Position numbers and translations under genes: made by a program
In this document: positions 32,180-41,299 of the stretch, piece after piece
Position numbering within the stretch: the stretch's first letter is position 1
Layout of the letters: each line of letters opens with the position of its first letter
DNA from: Parvibaculum sp035325945
Lineage (GTDB): Bacteria > Pseudomonadota > Alphaproteobacteria > Parvibaculales > Parvibaculaceae
Direction of reading: 5' to 3'
Assembly: GCF_035325945.1 (NCBI RefSeq)
Contig: NZ_DAOKYX010000009.1
Location: forward strand, 27,295 to 91,294
Length of the DNA: 64,000 bases
Notes under the pieces: model-generated
Told to the model about the DNA's origin: nothing
The model's database searches: none
Seen by the model: the letters and a program-made list of their open reading frames with translations, nothing else

Positions 32180-32274
32180 TTCCGGAGTCCCCCGCTTCGA
32201 GCTTTCATGTTTGAATCGGCCGCATCCGACGAGAGTATATCCCGCAATCGCCGCAAAGCGGAAATGTGAGTTTC

Positions 32275-33015
32275 ATGGGCAGTCAGGGTTCGGAGCATCG
32301 GGCGCGGCAACGCATCAGGGGCGTCCTTTTCGACAAGGACGGCACGCTTTTCGAGTATCACGGGACCTGGGTGCCGATCATTTTCGAGGCGGCGTCGATG
32401 GTCGCGGAGGGGGATGCGGCGCTCATCTCGCGCCTCGTCGTTGCGGCGGGCTATGACGAGGCGCGGCGGCAGATCAGGGCCGGGAGCCTCTTTGCCGGCG
32501 GCGACACGATCGAACTTGCGGATACGTGGCGGCAGCTCGGGGTTCGCCGCGAGCAGACCGACCTCGTGACCTCGCTCGATGCGCTTTTCGCGCGGCTTGC
32601 GCCCGCCATGTCGGTTCCGGTGACCGACCTTCCCGCGCTGTTCTCGACGCTGACGGGTCGCGGCCTCAAGCTCGGGCTCGCCACCAACGATGTCGAGGCT
32701 TCGGCGCGGGCGCTCATGGCGCGTTTCGCGCTCGATCCGTTCCTCTCGTTTCAGGCGGGCTATGACAGCGGGCATGGAGCGAAACCCGGACCGGGCATGA
32801 CGCTCGCCTTCTGCGAACGGGTGGGCCTTGCCCCCGGGAGCGTGGCAGTCGTCGGCGACAACAGGCACGATCTCGACATGGGCCGCGCGGCCGGGGCGGG
32901 GCTTCTCGTCGGTGTCCTCACGGGCACGAGCGCGCATGCCGATCTCGCGCCGCTCGCCGATGCGGTGATCGAGAGCGTGGCGGATCTGCCGTCGCTGCTC
33001 GATGTCTATGTCTAG
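32275..33015 (+). CDS. HAD-superfamily phosphatase (phosphoglycolate phosphatase-like)
   Basis: A 246-residue HAD enzyme: F-D-K-D-G-T-L-F with nucleophile Asp near 20, L-A-T-N-D (motif 2), K-P-G-P-G-M (motif 3 Lys) and V-G-D-N-x-x-D (motif 4). The phosphoglycolate-phosphatase-like cap lies between motifs 1 and 2. Substrate not determinable. GTG 32266 is an alternative start; GTGAG in that region may be the ribosome site for ATG 32275. Convergent with the dioxygenase gene. Confidence 0.85.
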   Translation: MGSQGSEHRARQRIRGVLFDKDGTLFEYHGTWVPIIFEAASMVAEGDAALISRLVVAAGYDEARRQIRAGSLFAGGDTIELADTWRQLGVRREQTDLVTSLDALFARLAPAMSVPVTDLPALFSTLTGRGLKLGLATNDVEASARALMARFALDPFLSFQAGYDSGHGAKPGPGMTLAFCERVGLAPGSVAVVGDNRHDLDMGRAAGAGLLVGVLTGTSAHADLAPLADAVIESVADLPSLLDVYV

Positions 33016-33023
33016 GTCCGTGA

Positions 33024-33833
33024 CTAGGCGAGATCCCAGATCGACTTGAAGTCGCGCGTCTCGTCGAGAAGGCGCTGCGCGGGCGTCTTCTTGTCGATAT
33101 GCCCGATGAGATTGCGATAGGTGCCGAAGCCGCAAAGCTCCTGCAGGCGCGGCTCGAAACGGCGGACGATTTCGAGCGGGATGCCGAGCTGCTGGTTTTC
33201 CTGCTGGCGGATGTAGCCCGCACAGTAATTCATGGCGATGCCGACGCGGCGCGCGCCGGAATTGTTGGCGCCGCCGCCATGCCAGAGGCTTCCATGCCAG
33301 ATGAGAACCGAGCCTTTCGGCATTTCGGCCGGAATGCTGTCATAGTGCTGGCCGTAATTGGGCGAGGCATCCGCTTTGTGCGTACCCGGAATGATCCGCG
33401 TCGCGCCGTTCTTCTCGGTGAAGTCGGTGAGCGCCCACATCGAATTGCAGACGAAGGGCGCATGGGGTTTTGCGACCGGCATCACCTGATCGTCGGCATG
33501 GATGGGTTGCGCGATCTCGCCCGGGTCGATGGAGATCGAGGAAAGTGACGAGACGAGGCAGCCGGGGTCGAGCACGCCCTCGACGATGGGCAGCACGTTC
33601 GGATGCACGGGGATGCGCTGGAATATCTCGCCAAGCGCGAGGAGATTGTAGATGCGGACCGTGTGGTGGCCTTCGAAGCCGTTGCGCGCGGGCACGATGC
33701 CGAGATCCTTCTCGAGCCGCAGCAGTGTCTCGTTCAGCGCATCGACGAGATCGGGCTCGATCGCGTTTTCGACGATGGTGAAGCCGTGCTCTTCGACTTC
33801 CGCCAGATGGGTTTCGAGGCTTTTCTTGTTCAT
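33024..33833 (-). CDS. Phytanoyl-CoA dioxygenase (PhyH) family protein
   Basis: A 269-residue Fe(II)/2-oxoglutarate oxygenase of the PhyH family. The iron triad is read as His112-x-Asp114 (Q-P-I-H-A-D-D-Q) and His185 (S-L-W-H-G-G-G-A-N), with Arg196 for 2-oxoglutarate. PhyH enzymes hydroxylate acyl-CoA chains or small metabolites; the substrate here is unknown. GGGGAG precedes the ATG. It lies 26 bases after a second, TPR-linked 2OG oxygenase gene, so the two are likely co-expressed. Confidence 0.9.
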   Translation of the reverse strand: MNKKSLETHLAEVEEHGFTIVENAIEPDLVDALNETLLRLEKDLGIVPARNGFEGHHTVRIYNLLALGEIFQRIPVHPNVLPIVEGVLDPGCLVSSLSSISIDPGEIAQPIHADDQVMPVAKPHAPFVCNSMWALTDFTEKNGATRIIPGTHKADASPNYGQHYDSIPAEMPKGSVLIWHGSLWHGGGANNSGARRVGIAMNYCAGYIRQQENQQLGIPLEIVRRFEPRLQELCGFGTYRNLIGHIDKKTPAQRLLDETRDFKSIWDLA

Positions 33834-33859
33834 TGGGTATTCTCCCCGTAACGGCCGTA

Positions 33860-35305
33860 CTAGCGCCAGCTTGTCGGCTTGACGTCGAAGGCGAGGCTGA
33901 TGCGTTGCACATTGCCCGAGAAGGGCAGCGTGCGGTGAAAGACATAAGAAGGAAAGAAGAAGGCGTCACCCTCGCGCGGCTCATAGGTGAGCGTCTGCGG
34001 CTCGAAGGTAGCGTCGAAATCGGGCGGCGGATGGCCGAACTCGATCCAGCCATCGCGCGAGGCGGCGCCATCGCCCATGGTCGGCGGCAGCGCCACGTAA
34101 TAGACGCCGCTCATCCAGCCGCCGACATGGATATGCGAGTGCTGATGGCCGCCTTCCGAAAGAAGCGTGCCCCACAGATCGAGCTGATATGTCTTCGGCA
34201 CGAAGCCGAGGAAGGGGTGGTTCTTCTCGCGCTTGATCGCGTCGAAATGCGCGTCGATGGCGTGGCGCAAGGTCTGCTCGAATGCGAGGAAGGGCTCGCG
34301 CGGATTGTCGAGGAGAAGCCCCGTCTGCCCGCCCTTGCGCGTCGCCTTGCCGAGCGGCTCCCACACCGTCGTCGTGTCGGCGCGCAGCGCTTCGGCAAGC
34401 GCCTTGTTGAATTCGGCAATGGACGAATAGCCGGAAGGCGGTGTCAGGCTCACGCGGCTGATGAGACGCGCGAGTTCCGCGCGGAATCCGGCCGGCATCT
34501 GTCCCATTTCCTGCGCGCGCGCATAGGGAAACCACGCGGCGGCGCGCCGTTCCGGCCCGAAGCGCGTGAGCGCGCGATCGAAGATCTCGGCCGCCTCGCG
34601 CGCATCGCCGCGCCTGAGCTTGGCGAGGCCGAGGCTCACATAGCTGAGCGCGTCCTTGGGATCGAGGATCGAAGCGCGCTCATAGGCGGCTTCGGCGGCG
34701 GCGAGGTCGCCGCGCTTCTGCTCGGCATTGCCGAGATTGCCATAGGCGGCGGCGAGCTTCGGGTCGATTTCGATGGCGCGCCGGAAGAGATCGGCCGCCT
34801 CGTCGGCGCGCTCCTGACGCAGCACGACCATGCCGAGCAGCATGACGGCCGTGGCGTTCCGCGGCTCGAGTTCCACAGCGCGGCGGAACGCCGTCTCGGC
34901 CTGCGCAAAGTGTCCGGCGCGCTGGGCGACCTGGCCGAGCGTCAGATGGAAGAGTGGAATTTGCGGAAAGGATGCGGCAGCGGCCGCATAATGCGTCTCG
35001 GCCTCTGCCCAGCGGTTCTGCTGCTGGAGGATGCGGCCGTAATTCGTCCAGGGGATCGGCGAGTGAGGAGCGAGTTCGAGCGCGCGGCGCAGCGCGGATT
35101 CCGCCTCGCCGAAGCCGCCCCGCTCGATGAGCACAGCCGCGAGCATCGACAGCGTTTCGGCATCGTCGGGCGAAATGGCGAGGAGCGCGCGGCACTCGGC
35201 CTCGGCCTCACCCTTTTTTCCCGATTGGATCAGGCCGAGGATTTTCTGGCGCCGTTCGATGATTTCGGCCGGCAATGACGTCTGGTCGCTCACTTTCACA
35301 CCCAT
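33860..35305 (-). CDS. TPR-repeat protein with C-terminal 2OG-Fe(II) oxygenase domain
   Basis: A 481-residue fusion: about six tetratricopeptide repeats (20-260; for example A-x-Y-x-N-L-G-N-A-E-Q-K-R-G-D-x-A-A-A) followed by a 2OG-Fe(II) oxygenase domain of the putative PF13759 kind (about 280-481) with G-H-Q-H-S-H-I-H-V-G-G-W-M-S-G-V-Y-Y-V and F-F-F-P-S-Y-V-F-H-R-T-L-P. The TPRs would hold a protein or acyl-carrier partner while the oxygenase hydroxylates it. The start at 35305 is preferred over a GTG at 35329. First gene of the pair with PhyH. Confidence 0.85.
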   Translation of the reverse strand: MGVKVSDQTSLPAEIIERRQKILGLIQSGKKGEAEAECRALLAISPDDAETLSMLAAVLIERGGFGEAESALRRALELAPHSPIPWTNYGRILQQQNRWAEAETHYAAAAASFPQIPLFHLTLGQVAQRAGHFAQAETAFRRAVELEPRNATAVMLLGMVVLRQERADEAADLFRRAIEIDPKLAAAYGNLGNAEQKRGDLAAAEAAYERASILDPKDALSYVSLGLAKLRRGDAREAAEIFDRALTRFGPERRAAAWFPYARAQEMGQMPAGFRAELARLISRVSLTPPSGYSSIAEFNKALAEALRADTTTVWEPLGKATRKGGQTGLLLDNPREPFLAFEQTLRHAIDAHFDAIKREKNHPFLGFVPKTYQLDLWGTLLSEGGHQHSHIHVGGWMSGVYYVALPPTMGDGAASRDGWIEFGHPPPDFDATFEPQTLTYEPREGDAFFFPSYVFHRTLPFSGNVQRISLAFDVKPTSWR

Positions 35306-35363
35306 GCTTGTGCGGGGCCCAAGCTGCACGGGGGAGGGCGTTGCGTCAATAAGCGCCGGACAG

Positions 35364-35391
35364 GAGGATGCGGGCCGGAACCCGCATCCTC
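35364..35391 (-). terminator. Hairpin after the amidohydrolase gene
   Basis: GAGGATGCGGG and CCCGCATCCTC form a perfect 11-bp stem with a 6-base loop, downstream of the minus-strand amidohydrolase. No T-run follows, so it is a pause/stability hairpin or a weak terminator. Confidence 0.5.
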
Positions 35392-35410
35392 GATCTTGCC
35401 CCGAGGCCGG

Positions 35411-37150
35411 TTACTCGGCGGCCGAGCGGGCGGCAGGGGCGCGCTGGAGCCCGCGAACGAGCTTGCCGGGGAGCGCGCCGGTTGCCTCGCCATTCTCGAA
35501 GGTGACGGTGCCGCTGACGATGGTGGCCCGGTAGCCTTCCGAGCGTTGGATCATGCGCCGTCCTTCCGCCGGAAGATCGAAGACCATTTCCGGTGCGAGG
35601 ATGCGAAGCCGCTCGAAGTCGATCACATTGACGTCGGCCTTCATGCCTGGCGCGATGACGCCGCGATCGTTGAGGCCATAGAGGTGCGCCGTGTCATGCG
35701 TCTGCATGCGCACCACCTGCTCGAGCGGCAGGCGGGGTCCGCGCGCGCGGTCGCGCACCCAATGCGTCAGCATATAGGTCGGGAAGCTCGCATCGCAGAT
35801 GACGCCGCAATGCGCGCCGCCATCCGAAAGGCTGAGGACCGTCGCCGGATGCTGAAGCATCTCGTGGATGTGGTCGAAGTTGAAGCGCGCATAGTTGAGA
35901 AGCGGCAGGTAGATGTAGCCGCGCCCGTCCTTCTCCATCAGCATGTCATAGACGATCTCGGCCGGATCGCGGCCGGTGCGCGCGGCGAGCGCGGCGACGC
36001 TCGCATCGGCGGCGGGTTCGTAGTCGAGATTGCCGTCATTCTCGAGGCGGAACATGCGGTCGAAGCCCTGCGTCATGATCATGCCGAGTGTGCCCATGGG
36101 CTTCGGCTTGTCGGCGAGGATGCGCGCGCGGACCTCCGGATCCCTGAGCTTCGCCAGCCGCTCCGCGAAGGGCAGGCGCGCGATCTCGTCATAGGTGGCG
36201 CGGCCGACAAAGGGATGGATCGTGCTCTGCCAGCCGAGCACCATGCCGGTCGGGCGGCAGGCGATCTGCGCGGTGATGTTCGCGCCCTGGCGGCGCGCTT
36301 CTTCGGTCAGGTGGAGCATGGAGCGCCACTTGTCGGCGTCGACCGGCGATTGCAGCAGCGCATAGGTGACGGGAAGGCCCGTCTCGGCGGAGAGCGCCTT
36401 CATCCAGTGGAATTCCTCTTCCGCCGGGGTCATGTCGGAAGCGATCTCGAAGACCCCATGACCGGCATCTCCCAGCGCGCGGCCGATGCCGATCAGCTCC
36501 GCCTCGTTGGCAAAGGTGCCGGGCACGGGTTCGCCGTCCTTCGAGAGATGGAGCATGGTGCGCGAGGTCGAGAAGCCGAGCGCGCCGGCCTCTATGCCTT
36601 CGCGCACGATCCGCGCCATCTCCTCGATGTCCTCGCGCGTCGCCGGTTCGTTGCGCGCGCCGCGCTCGCCCATCACATAGGCACGGACGGAGCCGTGCGG
36701 TACCTGCGTGGCGACGTCGAGCACGCGCGACTGCCTTTCCAGACTGTCGAGATATTCGGGAAAGGTTTCCCAGTTCCACTTGATGCCTTCGGCAAGCGCC
36801 GAGCCCGGAATGTCCTCGACGCCTTCCATAAGCGTGATGAGCCAGTCGTGGCGGTCGGGGCGGGCGGGAGCGAAGCCCACGCCGCAATTGCCCATGACGA
36901 CCGTCGTCACGCCATGCCAGCAGGAAGGCGAGAGATACTCGTCCCAGGTGACCTGGCCGTCATAATGGGTGTGGATGTCGACGAAGCCGGGGGTGACGAG
37001 GAGCCCCTTCGCGTCGATCTCGCGCCGGGCCTCTCCCTTGACCTCGCCCACCTCGGTGATGAGGCCTTTGTCGATCGCCACATCGGCGATGCGGGCGGGC
37101 GCGCCGGTGCCATCGACGAGCGTGCCGCCGCGAATGATGAGATCGTGCAT
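35411..37150 (-). CDS. D-aminoacylase-like amidohydrolase (amidohydrolase family 3)
   Basis: A 579-residue metal-dependent amidohydrolase of the N-acyl-D-amino-acid deacylase group: D-I-H-T-H-Y-D-G-Q near 58-66 (first metal His pair), a Cys in G-N-C-G-V-G (the Cys-bridged site typical of D-aminoacylases), and S-D-G-G-A-H late. It should hydrolyse N-acyl-D-amino acids or related amides in the cytoplasm. Total length is longer than Alcaligenes D-aminoacylase (about 480). GGGGAGGA precedes the ATG. Neighbour on the same strand: wax-ester synthase downstream of an 80-base gap on its other side; no clear shared pathway. Confidence 0.88.
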   Translation of the reverse strand: MHDLIIRGGTLVDGTGAPARIADVAIDKGLITEVGEVKGEARREIDAKGLLVTPGFVDIHTHYDGQVTWDEYLSPSCWHGVTTVVMGNCGVGFAPARPDRHDWLITLMEGVEDIPGSALAEGIKWNWETFPEYLDSLERQSRVLDVATQVPHGSVRAYVMGERGARNEPATREDIEEMARIVREGIEAGALGFSTSRTMLHLSKDGEPVPGTFANEAELIGIGRALGDAGHGVFEIASDMTPAEEEFHWMKALSAETGLPVTYALLQSPVDADKWRSMLHLTEEARRQGANITAQIACRPTGMVLGWQSTIHPFVGRATYDEIARLPFAERLAKLRDPEVRARILADKPKPMGTLGMIMTQGFDRMFRLENDGNLDYEPAADASVAALAARTGRDPAEIVYDMLMEKDGRGYIYLPLLNYARFNFDHIHEMLQHPATVLSLSDGGAHCGVICDASFPTYMLTHWVRDRARGPRLPLEQVVRMQTHDTAHLYGLNDRGVIAPGMKADVNVIDFERLRILAPEMVFDLPAEGRRMIQRSEGYRATIVSGTVTFENGEATGALPGKLVRGLQRAPAARSAAE

Positions 37151-37230
37151 CCTGTCCTCCCCTGGAATGGCTGTTGAGAACCACTATAGGGAGGAGCAGC
37201 AGAGCACGCCAAGAGAAAATATACCGCGGT

Positions 37231-38805
37231 CTAGTTTTCTGCCGGAGCGGTAGCGGAGGGCCCGGCCTCCGCCGGGGCGGCGTGCCCGTTGGACTTCGTG
37301 CGGGTCGCGCGAGCTTTGGCGGATTTGGGCTTCGCGGCGGAATTCGGCTTCCTGGTGGTCTCGCGCTCGGCGCGCCGTTCGGCGAGGCGCTGGCGCGCGG
37401 CTTCCGCAGCCACGGCGAGAAGCGTTTCGTCCGCCAGTTCGATCTCGTCGCAGGCGATGCCGATATAGTCGGCGAGCTTGTTCAGATCTGGCAGCGCCTC
37501 GCGCGCACCGAGCAGCCCGAAGTCGAGTTCGTCCGCATAGCTCGTGACGGTGATGTTGAGCGCCTGCCCGTGAACGAGCACGGACATCGGATAATTGTGA
37601 ACGAGTTCCGCGCCCATCAGATAGAGCTTCTCGCGCGGGCCGGGCACGTTCGAGATCACGAGATTTGCGGGCGGGGCGACCATGTTGCCGAGGCCGAGCG
37701 CCTGCGAAAGAAGAATGACGCCGTTCATCAGCAGCGCGTAATTCGTCGCCGTCTCGCGCGCCACGTCGCCGAGCTTGAGCTTGGCTTCGGTCGCGGAAGC
37801 GTGAATGGCCTTGAGCCGCGCGATGATGTCTTCTTCGTCCGTCGCGAGCGTCGTCACGATCATGGAGATCTGGTTGCCGCGCTGCTCGGCCCCTTTCGGC
37901 CGCACCGACACGGGGCACATGGCGAGGATCGGCTTGTCGGGGAGCTTGCGGTGATCCTTGAGATAGCGCCTGATCGCGCCCGCGCAGATGCCGAGCACGA
38001 CATCGTTCACCGTGAGGTTCAGGTCCTTCGCGATCGCCTTTATGCGCGAAAGCGGGACCGTATGGGTCGCGAAGCGGCGATGGCGCGTGATCGACTGGTT
38101 GAAGGGCGTCGGCGGCGCGGTGAAGGGGAGCGGCGATTTCCGGGCGCTGCCGGCAAGCATCTCCATTCCCGACTTGAGGGCGGCGGTCGAAAGCTGCTGC
38201 ACCGAGCGCGCCTGCCCGAGCAGGCCCGAATAGCTGCGCGCGAGCCGGTCCATGAGTTTCATCGGCTCGGAAGGCTTCTGGCCCGCGGGTGGCGCCTGCC
38301 AGAAGGCGAGCGGCTTCTTTGTCGTGCGGGTTTTCGACAGCACGCGATCGAGGATCGACATGGCCGCGACGCCATCGACGCATGAGTGATGGATCTTGAA
38401 GTAGAGCGCGACCTGGTTGTTCTCCAGCCCCTCGATGAAATAGCACTCCCAGAGCGGGCGGGTGCGGTCGAGAAGGCGGGAGTGAAGCCGCTCGACGAGC
38501 TTCATCAACTGGTCCATCGAGCCCGGCGCGGGCAGCGCCGAATAGCGGACGTGGTAGTCGAGATCGAAATTCGTATCCTCGATCCAGCTCGGCCAGACAT
38601 CGAGTTTCAGATAGTCGGCGCGCAGCTTCATGTTGAACGGCGGGGCGGGCGGGATCGAATGGTCGATCCGCTCCATCAGGTCGCGGAAGAAATTGCCCTT
38701 GTAGTTCTTCGGCAGCCTGAAGATCTGAAGCCCGGCCACATGGGCCGGACACTCATCCGTTTCGACCTGCAAGAAGGCCGCATCCTGCACATTCAGTCGC
38801 GTCAT
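37231..38805 (-). CDS. Wax ester synthase/diacylglycerol acyltransferase (WS/DGAT)
   Basis: A 524-residue bifunctional acyltransferase making wax esters or triacylglycerol from acyl-CoA at the inner membrane or storage granule. The active site H-H-S-C-V-D-G is at 139-145; P-L-W near 117-119 and the N-D of V-N-D-V-V-L-G are also conserved, as is G-N-x-x-S-N-V-P-G-P-like text near 380. The last 45 residues form an Ala/Lys/Arg/Pro-rich tail unlike the standard enzyme, of the sort that can coat granules or nucleic acid. Such genes mark storage-lipid makers such as Acinetobacter, actinobacteria and some marine alphaproteobacteria. Confidence 0.92.
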   Translation of the reverse strand: MTRLNVQDAAFLQVETDECPAHVAGLQIFRLPKNYKGNFFRDLMERIDHSIPPAPPFNMKLRADYLKLDVWPSWIEDTNFDLDYHVRYSALPAPGSMDQLMKLVERLHSRLLDRTRPLWECYFIEGLENNQVALYFKIHHSCVDGVAAMSILDRVLSKTRTTKKPLAFWQAPPAGQKPSEPMKLMDRLARSYSGLLGQARSVQQLSTAALKSGMEMLAGSARKSPLPFTAPPTPFNQSITRHRRFATHTVPLSRIKAIAKDLNLTVNDVVLGICAGAIRRYLKDHRKLPDKPILAMCPVSVRPKGAEQRGNQISMIVTTLATDEEDIIARLKAIHASATEAKLKLGDVARETATNYALLMNGVILLSQALGLGNMVAPPANLVISNVPGPREKLYLMGAELVHNYPMSVLVHGQALNITVTSYADELDFGLLGAREALPDLNKLADYIGIACDEIELADETLLAVAAEAARQRLAERRAERETTRKPNSAAKPKSAKARATRTKSNGHAAPAEAGPSATAPAEN

Positions 38806-38892
38806 TGATCCCCGCGCCTCCCAACGCGTTCCTCGGGAGGCAGTCTTCCACAAATGGAGGGGGTGACGCTATGGAAAGCTGGCCGCGCGCCG

Positions 38893-39807
38893 CTAGTCGA
38901 CCGCGCCGGGCAGGGGCTTGCCCGCGAAGAAGGCGTCGAGATTGGCGATGACGGCATCCGCCATGGCGCCAAGCGCCTCGCGCGTGCCGCCGCCGAGGTG
39001 AGGCGTCAACACGACATTCGGCAGGCTGCGCAAATCCTCGCGCACATCGGGCTCGTTCTCGAAGACGTCGAGCCCGGCGCCTGCAATGGTGCGGTTCTCA
39101 AGCGCCGCGACGAGCGCGTCCTCGTCGATGGCGGAACCGCGCGTGATATTGACGATATGGCCGTCCGGCCCCAGCGCCTCCAGCACGCCTGCGTCGATCA
39201 TGTGCCGGTTGCTCTCATCGGCCCTGTGGGCGAGCACGAGCACATCGGCCCAGCGCGCGAGTTCCAGCACCGAGCCAAAATAGCGGTAGGGCACGCCCTC
39301 GCGCCGGTGGCGGCCGTGATAGGCGATCTCGGTTTCAAAGGCTTCGAGGCGGTGGGCGATCTTCTGGCCGATGGCGCCGAGCCCGACAATGCCGACGCGC
39401 CTGCCCGTGAGCCCGCGCGCAAAGAGCAGGCCAGCCGGATTGGCGCCGCGCCATTCGCCCGCGCGGATGAGGCGGTCGCCCGCCGTCACATGCCGCAGCG
39501 AGGCAAGGAGGAGAGCGACGGAGAGGTCGGCGACGCTCGCCGCATTGGCGCCGACCGTGTTCGCAACCGCGATCCCGCGTGTCTTCGCGGCCTCGACATC
39601 GACGCCCTCATAGCCGGAGCCGAAGGTCGCGATCACGCGCAGGCGCGGCATCGCGTCGATCTCGGCCGGGCCGGTCGTGAGCGCGCCGATGGTGACAAGG
39701 GCCTCGGCCTCGTCCTTCGCCTCGGCGGGGACGAGCGTGTAGCTCTGGGCGATCTTGTGCTCGAAGAACTTGCCGAAGGGAATGGCGAGGAAAACGCTCG
39801 GCTTCAT
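38893..39807 (-). CDS. D-isomer-specific 2-hydroxyacid dehydrogenase (glyoxylate/hydroxypyruvate reductase-like)
   Basis: A 304-residue NAD(P)-dependent reductase: Rossmann motif G-L-G-A-I-G near 140-145, N-I-T-R-G-S-A-I-D-E catalytic Arg block, E-x-E-P Glu, and T-P-H-L-G-G catalytic His. It reduces glyoxylate, hydroxypyruvate or related 2-oxo acids. The start at 39807 has GGAG six bases upstream; upstream in-frame starts (39819, TTG 39831) exist. It follows the CitE-like lyase directly on the same strand; a lyase releasing glyoxylate next to a glyoxylate-reductase-like enzyme makes chemical sense (inference). Confidence 0.88.
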   Translation of the reverse strand: MKPSVFLAIPFGKFFEHKIAQSYTLVPAEAKDEAEALVTIGALTTGPAEIDAMPRLRVIATFGSGYEGVDVEAAKTRGIAVANTVGANAASVADLSVALLLASLRHVTAGDRLIRAGEWRGANPAGLLFARGLTGRRVGIVGLGAIGQKIAHRLEAFETEIAYHGRHRREGVPYRYFGSVLELARWADVLVLAHRADESNRHMIDAGVLEALGPDGHIVNITRGSAIDEDALVAALENRTIAGAGLDVFENEPDVREDLRSLPNVVLTPHLGGGTREALGAMADAVIANLDAFFAGKPLPGAVD

Positions 39808-39827
39808 CTGGGACTCCATATTCACAT

Positions 39828-40706
39828 TCAATCGGCTGGCTTGCCGGCTTCGGCGCGGGCGATGAGGGCGCGCGCCTGTTTCAGATGGGGAATGTCGAGC
39901 ATGACGCCATCGAGCGCGACGACGCCGACATCGCCAGCCTTGTCGAACGCCTCGACCACGGCGCGCGCATGGGCGACGTCTTCCTCCGACGGGGTGAAGA
40001 CGCGATTGATGACCGGCACCTGGGCGGGGTGGATCGCCATTTTCGCGGTGAAGCCGTCGCGGGCGGCCTCGCGCGCCTCGCGCTCGAGCCCCGCCTCGTC
40101 GCGGAAATCCTTGTAAACGCCGTCGATCGGCATGACGCCAGCGGCGACGGCACCAAGAAGCGTCAGCGTGCGGGCGAGCCTGTATGGGTCCGTGTAGCCG
40201 CCCGCGTCGTTCTTGTTGCTGCGGGCGCCAAGCGCGGCGGCAAGGTCTTCCGCTCCCCAGGTAAGGCCGAAGAGGCGCGGGCTCGCGCCCGCATAGGTGC
40301 CGAGCGAGAAGAGCGAGGCGGGCGTTTCGGTCGCCACGCAGAAGAGCCTGACCCCTTCGGCCGGCAGGCCGGCATCCGCCTCGATTTCGGCGAGCGCGGC
40401 CGAGACCTGCCTCACGCAGTCGCCGGAGAGCGTCTTCGGGATCAGGATCGCATAAGGCCGGTGCGGCACGACGGCCTCGAGGTCGTCCCGCCAGAGCGGC
40501 GTATCGAGCGCGTTCATGCGAACGCAGATTTTCGGCCCGCCGGCCCCTGCGCTCATCAGATAGTCGCGCGCCATGGCGCGGGCCGTCGTCTTGTTTGACG
40601 GGGCGACCGAATCCTCGAGATCGAGGATGAGCGCATCGGCGCCGGCATCCGCCGCCTTTGAAAGCTTCTTGTCGCTGTCGGCGGGAACGAAAAGGAAGGA
40701 ACGCAT
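39828..40706 (-). CDS. CitE-like CoA-ester lyase (HpcH/HpaI aldolase family)
   Basis: A 292-residue TIM-barrel lyase: M-R-S-F-L-F-V-P-A-D-S near 1-11, L-D-L-E-D-S-V near 28-34, R-M-N, E-T-P in V-A-T-E-T-P, G-A-E-D near 150 and K-M-A-I-H-P late; Glu and Asp hold Mg2+. Relatives split citryl-, malyl-, methylmalyl- or citramalyl-CoA into acetyl/propionyl-CoA and glyoxylate or pyruvate. Subtype cannot be decided. GAGG seven bases before the ATG. First of a two-gene unit with the hydroxyacid dehydrogenase. Confidence 0.88.
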   Translation of the reverse strand: MRSFLFVPADSDKKLSKAADAGADALILDLEDSVAPSNKTTARAMARDYLMSAGAGGPKICVRMNALDTPLWRDDLEAVVPHRPYAILIPKTLSGDCVRQVSAALAEIEADAGLPAEGVRLFCVATETPASLFSLGTYAGASPRLFGLTWGAEDLAAALGARSNKNDAGGYTDPYRLARTLTLLGAVAAGVMPIDGVYKDFRDEAGLEREAREAARDGFTAKMAIHPAQVPVINRVFTPSEEDVAHARAVVEAFDKAGDVGVVALDGVMLDIPHLKQARALIARAEAGKPAD

Positions 40707-40814
40707 GGTCGGGCCTCGGCTTGTCTGAAGACGGGCTGTCTCGCCGCCCGCCGGTCGGCTAGGTTATAAGCGCAGCGAGCGGGAAAATGAAAAGCGCTTC
40801 GGGGTTCCTCCAGC

Positions 40815-41222
40815 ATGACCTTCCATCTCCATGAACGCCTGACGGCGGACGCCTATACGGTCAAGGATCTGCCGCTGTGCCGGCTCCTCCTCATGGACGA
40901 CCAGCGGTTCCCATGGACCATCCTTGTGCCGAGGCGCGACGGGCTGCGCGATTTCCACGATGTGGCGAAGGCCGACAAGCCGGCATTCCTCGGCGAGATC
41001 GACCATGTCAGCGCGGTGCTGAAGGCGATGACCGGGGCGCAGAAGATCAATGTGGCGGCGCTCGGGAACATGGTTCCGCAGCTTCACGTTCACGTCATCG
41101 CCCGCTTCGAGACGGATCCATGCTGGCCGAGGCCGGTCTGGGGCGAGGGGACGGCCGAGCCCTATGAGCCCGCGGCGGCGGGAAAGCTTATCGAGAGCTT
41201 AAGAAAAGGCCTCCACGGTTAA
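40815..41222 (+). CDS. HIT-family protein
   Basis: A 135-residue histidine-triad protein with Q-L-H-V-H-V-I near 94-100; the triad is H-x-H-x-I/A rather than full H-x-H-x-H, as in the short alphaproteobacterial 'HIT domain' group. HIT enzymes hydrolyse or transfer nucleotidyl groups (for example Ap4A or AMP-lysine). D-D-Q-R-F-P-W-T-I-L-V-P-R near 28-40 is the conserved opening. No good ribosome site precedes the ATG. Specific substrate unknown. Confidence 0.85.
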   Translation: MTFHLHERLTADAYTVKDLPLCRLLLMDDQRFPWTILVPRRDGLRDFHDVAKADKPAFLGEIDHVSAVLKAMTGAQKINVAALGNMVPQLHVHVIARFETDPCWPRPVWGEGTAEPYEPAAAGKLIESLRKGLHG

Positions 41223-41299
41223 CCTTTGGTTTAAGATTCGGCCTCTATTGTTGGTCCCGTACGCAAGCCCGAGGCTTGCATGATCTGGAGACCGACCTC

